A stretch of 11,807 bases of DNA from Acanthaster planci (lineage: Eukaryota > Echinodermata > Asteroidea > Valvatida > Acanthasteridae), in contig NW_019091560.1 in the NCBI RefSeq assembly GCF_001949145.1, positions 1 to 11,807 on the forward strand. Reading direction: 5' to 3'. This document shows, piece by piece, positions 8,604-11,807 of this stretch; the stretch's first letter is position 1; each line of letters starts with the position of its first letter. The notes beneath the pieces are model-generated. The model was not told the DNA's origin. It saw only the letters and a program-made list of their open reading frames with translations, and searched no databases. The position numbers were made by a program, and so were the translations under genes.

Positions 8604-8993
8604 TAACATGCACCAGATTTCTCCAAGAGGTTCATTCTACAAACAGATGCCTCTTATTTTGGACTTGGTGCTGTTTTCGCACAAGATGGGGATGATGATG
8701 AACATCCAATTGCGTATCTCAGTAGAAAGATGCTGGCACGTGAACAAAAATAATCTTTGCCTGAAAAGGAATGTCTGGCTGTTATCTGGGCAATTGCCAA
8801 ATTCAAGTACTATCTCTATTGCCGTGTGTTCATAGTGCTTACTGATCTCAGAGCCTTGCAATGGCTAGACAAGAGTAAAACTAGTAACAATCGGTTACTA
8901 AGATGGGCCATGATGCTACAGGAATATTCCTTTACGGTCCAGTACAGAAAAGGAAGTGCCAATGCAAATGTTGATGGCCTTAGCGGGGCATAA
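8604..8993 (+). pseudogene. pol: RNase H remnant, end of pol
   Basis: RNase H removes the RNA template during reverse transcription. It continues the RT frame after a TAA at 8604-8606. Acidic active-site positions are visible: Asp in LQTDAS (8646), Glu in EKECLAVIWAI (8769), Asp in VLTDLRALQWL (8844) and Asp in NVDGLS (8973). HPIAYLSRKMLARE lies between the first and second. A further TAA at 8751-8753 splits the domain. The segment ends with LLRWAMMLQEYSFTVQYRKG and a natural-looking TAA at 8991-8993, the usual end of a Gmr1-type pol. No integrase follows, confirming the unusual order. Confidence 0.93.
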
Positions 8994-9512
8994 AAACTGT
9001 CATGTAAGGATTTAGTTTACAAATTACTTACAAGGACTGCATAGAAAAAATACCAAATTTCTGTGTGTATACTATTTTCTTGTAAACTTCATTTTCAGCA
9101 TTAAGTTTGTTTACTATAGCTTTAGAAAACCTGCGATAATAATAACTTTTTTCTCTAATGTTATGTTTTTACGCTGTGTCACTCAATTTTTTTTTTATCT
9201 TTGATTAAGGGATACACATGAACATGTACATGTATCTCATATTTGTCAGAGTGAGTGATAAACAATTTTCAAGTTCTCATATATTTTGTACGTTTGCATT
9301 TGCCCACATCCCACATTACCTTCGAGCCAATGGAGGAGATGGCTGCAAGGATTGCCTAGGACCTTTACTGATGTGATGAACATTTTGAAACTGACTTTTG
9401 GACAATGAATGTAATGTTTTTGTTGTTCATGATTTTCCTGATTGTAACATCTTGGTAGATGGTTTATGAATGAATACACTTTAATGTCAGCAAGACTGAC
9501 ACAGTCTTTTTT
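8994..9512 (+). other. Retrotransposon 3' untranslated region
   Basis: About 520 bases lie between the end of pol and the polypurine tract. All frames have many stops, and there is no sign of an envelope gene, chromodomain or third ORF. The sequence is AT-rich with T runs (for example 9186-9197) and a TACATGTA octamer at 9227. Confidence 0.7.
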
Positions 9513-9524
9513 AGGGGAGGGGGC
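9513..9524 (+). other. Polypurine tract before the 3' LTR
   Basis: AGGGGAGGGGG (9513-9523) lies immediately upstream of the 3' LTR start at 9526. This is the expected place and composition of the RNase H-resistant primer for plus-strand DNA synthesis, and it independently supports the LTR left edge. Confidence 0.85.
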
Positions 9525-9525
9525 G

Positions 9526-9693
9526 TGTCATGAAGCAATTCTGAGTAAGGAACCACAAGTATGAAGGGGAAGGTCATGGTCAATTAAGGAGGAAACTGGG
9601 TTCTTCAGAAGGTCATAAAAATGAAATCTAAGGGACTTGAAGTGGTCAGGGCTGACCACACTATATCCTGGACTGACCACACTAATTTTCTGG
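9526..9693 (+). repeat. Truncated 3' LTR
   Basis: The sequence aligns without gaps to 3382-3549: 9 differences over the first 159 bases, then two more before homology ends. Two of the 9 are CpG-to-CpA changes in this copy (9575 and 9648). Only the start of U3 remains; the TATA, R, AATAAA and U5 equivalents are absent. Homology ends about 30 bases before the LINE-like fragment, so the break is probably a deletion or rearrangement rather than the natural LTR end. Confidence 0.88.
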
Positions 9694-9705
9694 TTTTCTG
9701 GTTTA

Positions 9706-9873
9706 TTAGAAAAGGGTATGGGTGACATTATTTTGAAGCTGTTGTAAACAGTCGATATAGGACTGCCTGATGCCATTCAAAAGTGAGTTAGAATAGTAGA
9801 GTCTAGGCAGTACAAGGGCTCTAGAAGCAGCATGACAAGTGGGTATGCCAAGGTACATGCATTTACAAATTCT
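9706..9873 (-). mobile_element. LINE (CR1/L2-like) reverse transcriptase fragment
   Basis: Read on the minus strand, the open frame ending at 9706 contains RALVLPRLYYSNSLLNGI followed by a Leu/Gln helix with LQQLQNN. This matches the conserved C-terminal region of non-LTR reverse transcriptases of the CR1/L2/Rex type, where a segment like LV-SRLDYCNSLL-GLP is followed by LQ-VQNAAAR. The upstream SLRICKCMYL part aligns loosely with the preceding helix. Recognisable homology spans about 9721-9873. Only about 50 codons remain, with no start of ORF2, no endonuclease and no 3' tail, so it is a dead fragment. Its left end meets the broken 3' LTR. Confidence 0.65.
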
Positions 9874-9930
9874 GAGAGATGTTTCTGAAGAAGACAAAAT
9901 AACTATAATGAGGCAATGGAGGGAACACAC

Positions 9931-10725
9931 CCATTTATGTAGTTAACGTCAGTGATGTGGAGTAAAGGAGCCTCCTAGACACAAAAAATATGAGTCACTT
10001 AACTCATCTGACACGCACTAAAGGCCATGCTTCAATTTAAGTTAAACTTTATTTGGGTATCATGCACCTTATCTACTAATATGTCTGATAAACAGACTGC
10101 CAAGGCACTCAACAGAAATTTATACAATCATAGTCAGTCATTACTTGTACATTCAGAATAAGGAGATGGGTTCTGGAATCCTTAGTTTTAATTTTTTATT
10201 AAAACAAAAATAAAAATCTTTGACATAAAGATTTTTATTCCTCACATTTTAAAGTGTTAAATATGAAAAAGGAACCAAAAGACTTGTAAGCATGCATGTA
10301 AATTGGATTTTTTTCTAATTTAGTGCTACTAATACTAAGTTGTAAATGCTTCATAAAAAGGTTTCCAATACTTGGGTTTTGAAAAGTGGGGGAAGGGTAA
10401 ATGTGTATCAGCTGAAAGCAAATAAATACTATGCCACTGTAATATTTTTTAAAGGAAAGTTTTAAAAGTAAAGGTAAATTATGGGTTAATTTTTCAGTTG
10501 TTTACCACTTCCTGCCGGGGGATTTCCCTTGAGCAGGATGAGATGACGGGACCTTTTCAAGATTTTCTGTGTTTAAAATTCTTCGAAAATTCATGTGTTC
10601 ATTAACTGGACATTTACACCCACACGAACGACTGTCTGGTGGCTACTCTAATCTGACAGGCAACCTTCATTGATGCCCAAGTATTCAGCCCAGGCCTGCA
10701 GCCCTGTTAAAGAGAACCCACAATT
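9931..10725. other. Non-coding stretch, AT-rich
   Basis: No frame shows a recognisable protein. The only structured part is the hairpin pair at 10186-10239, listed separately. A phrase near 10502-10520 (TTACCACTTCCTGCCGGGG) loosely resembles one near 11758-11776 (TAACCACTACCAGCCGGGG), possibly a short dispersed motif. Confidence 0.5.
10186..10239. repeat. Pair of AT-rich hairpins
   Basis: TTTTAAT (10186-10192) pairs with ATTAAAA (10198-10204) across a 5-T loop. AATAAAAATCTTT (10209-10221) pairs perfectly with AAAGATTTTTATT (10227-10239) across the 5-base loop GACAT. The 13-bp stem is longer than expected by chance, though AT-rich sequence makes such stems easier. It could be a transposon end, a structured RNA element or slippage debris. 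Confidence 0.55.
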
Positions 10726-10893
10726 TTGAGGTGTTGCATAATTTCCTTCGTTCCAGGGAATACCAGTAGCGTCTTTTCATACGCAGCTGGATTTGCAAGC
10801 AGCGGTGCTGTGTTGCTCATCAACTGTTCCAAAACAGTGCCAGATTACCTTCGAAAAAAATGGAAGTCGAAAAATGATGGCAGTTTTCAGCAG

Positions 10894-10953
10894 CAGGTCT
10901 TTTGTTCTGAGTACAGTCTTTTGTTACACAGACCAGCTCTTTTGTCCGAAACT
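10894..10953. repeat. Three degenerate 20-bp tandem units
   Basis: Units beginning at 10894, 10914 and 10934 each start CAG and share a TCTTTTGT core (CAGGTCTTTTGTT, CAGTCTTTTGTTA, CAGCTCTTTTGTC), while their second halves differ. The exact 20-bp spacing suggests an old micro-duplication. Confidence 0.45.
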
Positions 10954-11565
10954 GGGCACCCCAGCTCTGCGTATAAACACACGGTGCCTGAAACCTGGCA
11001 CCCCGGTGGGAAGTGGTTAATGGAGCTCATGCATCATTGCAAGGGTTTTCCTGGGTTGCAGTGATTTGATTTTTTTTATGAGATAGTGGAAAATGTTTCA
11101 AACAAAATAGAATTGAGTTTTTCCTGGAGTCATACATAAAAATTTGGTACATGTATCATTTGACAAAAAAGGGATCTTATGTTAGACACACTGTTTTGAT
11201 CAGCATGATCTTTTGATATTTGCACGTGTGTTGATATTGCCTAATATGCCAATAATGCAGTCACCAGTTGACCTCCTTTTTTGTACTTTGTAGTTATCAA
11301 GAAAAAGTGAAGATGGCGATCAAATGCTGCCATGATGCAATCAAGTGATCATTCTGATTGACCGATTAAACCAACATATTACAGCTCATTACGAGTACAC
11401 TTTGTAGATAAGACCACTAGAGTAAAAATACAATCCATGCATGGAGGTAGGAAAAGACTTTCATGTTCCATGCCTCAACTTTTTGTGAATGAGCACTGCT
11501 AAATGCAAACAACATGCATCACACCTATTTCTGTCCATATGCATGATTAGGCTCACCATATGACT

Positions 11566-11583
11566 CATACATGTACATGTATG
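11566..11583. repeat. 18-bp palindrome of overlapping TACATGTA units
   Basis: CATACATGTACATGTATG is a perfect palindrome containing two overlapping TACATGTA octamers. It is the longest instance of the octamer scattered across the window. Confidence 0.7.
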
Positions 11584-11807
11584 TCTTGCCTTAAAACATG
11601 AACCCAATTTCCAAATTGTTGTGGGTGCTTGTATCAGCTGAGTGAAAATGCATACAAAGGCATGTGAAAAACTTGAGGAATGTGGACGCGTAATGGAATA
11701 CCACTTTATTCTCCCTATAATCCCGTGTTGTTTCATTTTCACTTACATTATTGGCATTAACCACTACCAGCCGGGGACTCCGAAATTGGAGCCGTATGGT
11801 TTATATG

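Larger units (their letters stand above)
3382..9693 (+). mobile_element. Decayed Gmr1-like Ty3/gypsy LTR retrotransposon
   Basis: A directly repeated LTR start (TGTCATGAAGCAAT at 3382 and again at 9526) flanks gag and pol remnants on the plus strand. Domain order is capsid, CCHC knuckle, aspartic protease, integrase, reverse transcriptase, RNase H. Integrase ahead of RT is the Ty1/copia order, but the integrase has a gypsy-type HHCC finger and GPF module and the RT/RNase H motifs are gypsy-type. That combination defines the Gmr1-like group, named for the Atlantic cod element. No envelope gene is seen. Six in-frame stops and at least five frameshifts break the coding region. The 3' LTR is cut short, so the true right end and target duplication are missing. 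Confidence 0.93.
10726..11807. other. Non-coding right flank, no gene recognised
   Basis: A forward open frame of 112 codons at 10726-11064 has no recognisable domain and overlaps another open frame of similar quality, so it is not called as a gene. A short 20-bp-period repeat lies at 10894-10953 and an 18-bp palindrome at 11566-11583. Two GGCACCCC motifs occur near 10955 and 10998. From 11065 to the end nothing resembles an exon, RNA gene or transposon end. Confidence 0.45.

Noticed and set aside
8994-9512. Possible envelope or third ORF downstream of pol
   Set aside because: All frames are full of stops and no membrane or surface-glycoprotein-like segment is seen, as expected for a Gmr1-type element without an envelope.
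9685-9705. 9693 as the natural end of the 3' LTR
   Set aside because: The 5' LTR carries its TATA box and AATAAA beyond the equivalent point, no CA end is present, and no target duplication matching the left flank is found.
10726-11064. Forward open frame of 112 codons, overlapped by a 75-codon frame
   Set aside because: No domain, signal peptide or family resemblance; two overlapping frames of equal quality suggest chance openness in a less AT-rich patch.
1-11807. A novel defence, biosynthetic or other gene system
   Set aside because: Apart from the retrotransposon, the LINE fragment and a possible partial exon, no coding region with recognisable conservation was found on either strand.

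Overview
The window looks like a piece of animal nuclear genome: AT-rich, mostly non-coding DNA with one decayed Ty3/gypsy-superfamily LTR retrotransposon in the middle. No operons, bacterial-style genes, CRISPR arrays or convincing RNA genes were seen. The octamer TACATGTA occurs at least ten times (positions 1360, 1369, 1681, 3098, 5580, 7877, 9227, 11148, 11568, 11574), where well under one would be expected by chance. From memory, such excess is common in marine invertebrates such as bivalves, cephalochordates and echinoderms. With a Gmr1-type element, this suggests a marine invertebrate; the species cannot be fixed.

Layout. 1-87 may be the last exon of a gene that starts outside the window, with a polyadenylation signal at 160-165. 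88-3381 is non-coding and holds a diverged two-copy tandem repeat (947-1238), a 16-bp GC palindrome, a CRE-like octamer and a few inverted repeats. 3382-9693 is the retrotransposon: a 5' LTR with TATA box and AATAAA, a leader, gag with SCAN-like capsid and CCHC zinc knuckle, an aspartic protease remnant, integrase, reverse transcriptase, RNase H, a 3' untranslated stretch, a polypurine tract and a truncated 3' LTR. About 9721-9873 is a minus-strand fragment of a non-LTR (LINE) reverse transcriptase. 9931-11807 is non-coding, with two AT-rich hairpins, a short 20-bp-period repeat and an 18-bp palindrome.

The most notable feature is the pol order: protease, integrase, reverse transcriptase, RNase H. 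Integrase comes before reverse transcriptase as in Ty1/copia, yet every domain is of Ty3/gypsy type. This is the hallmark of the Gmr1-like lineage. The gag capsid resembles the SCAN domain, which is also traced to that lineage. In an intact element gag would form the particle, protease would mature it, RT/RNase H would make the DNA copy and integrase would insert it.

This copy is dead. I count six in-frame stops (5678, 6971, 7779, 8226, 8604, 8751) and at least five frame changes (near 4895, 5180, 6575, 6700, 7650). The protease active-site glycine is also replaced, and the 3' LTR has lost its polyadenylation region. The two LTRs differ at 9 of 159 aligned bases. I found no evidence of an undescribed system; the interest lies in the element's architecture, its decay and a few unexplained small repeats.
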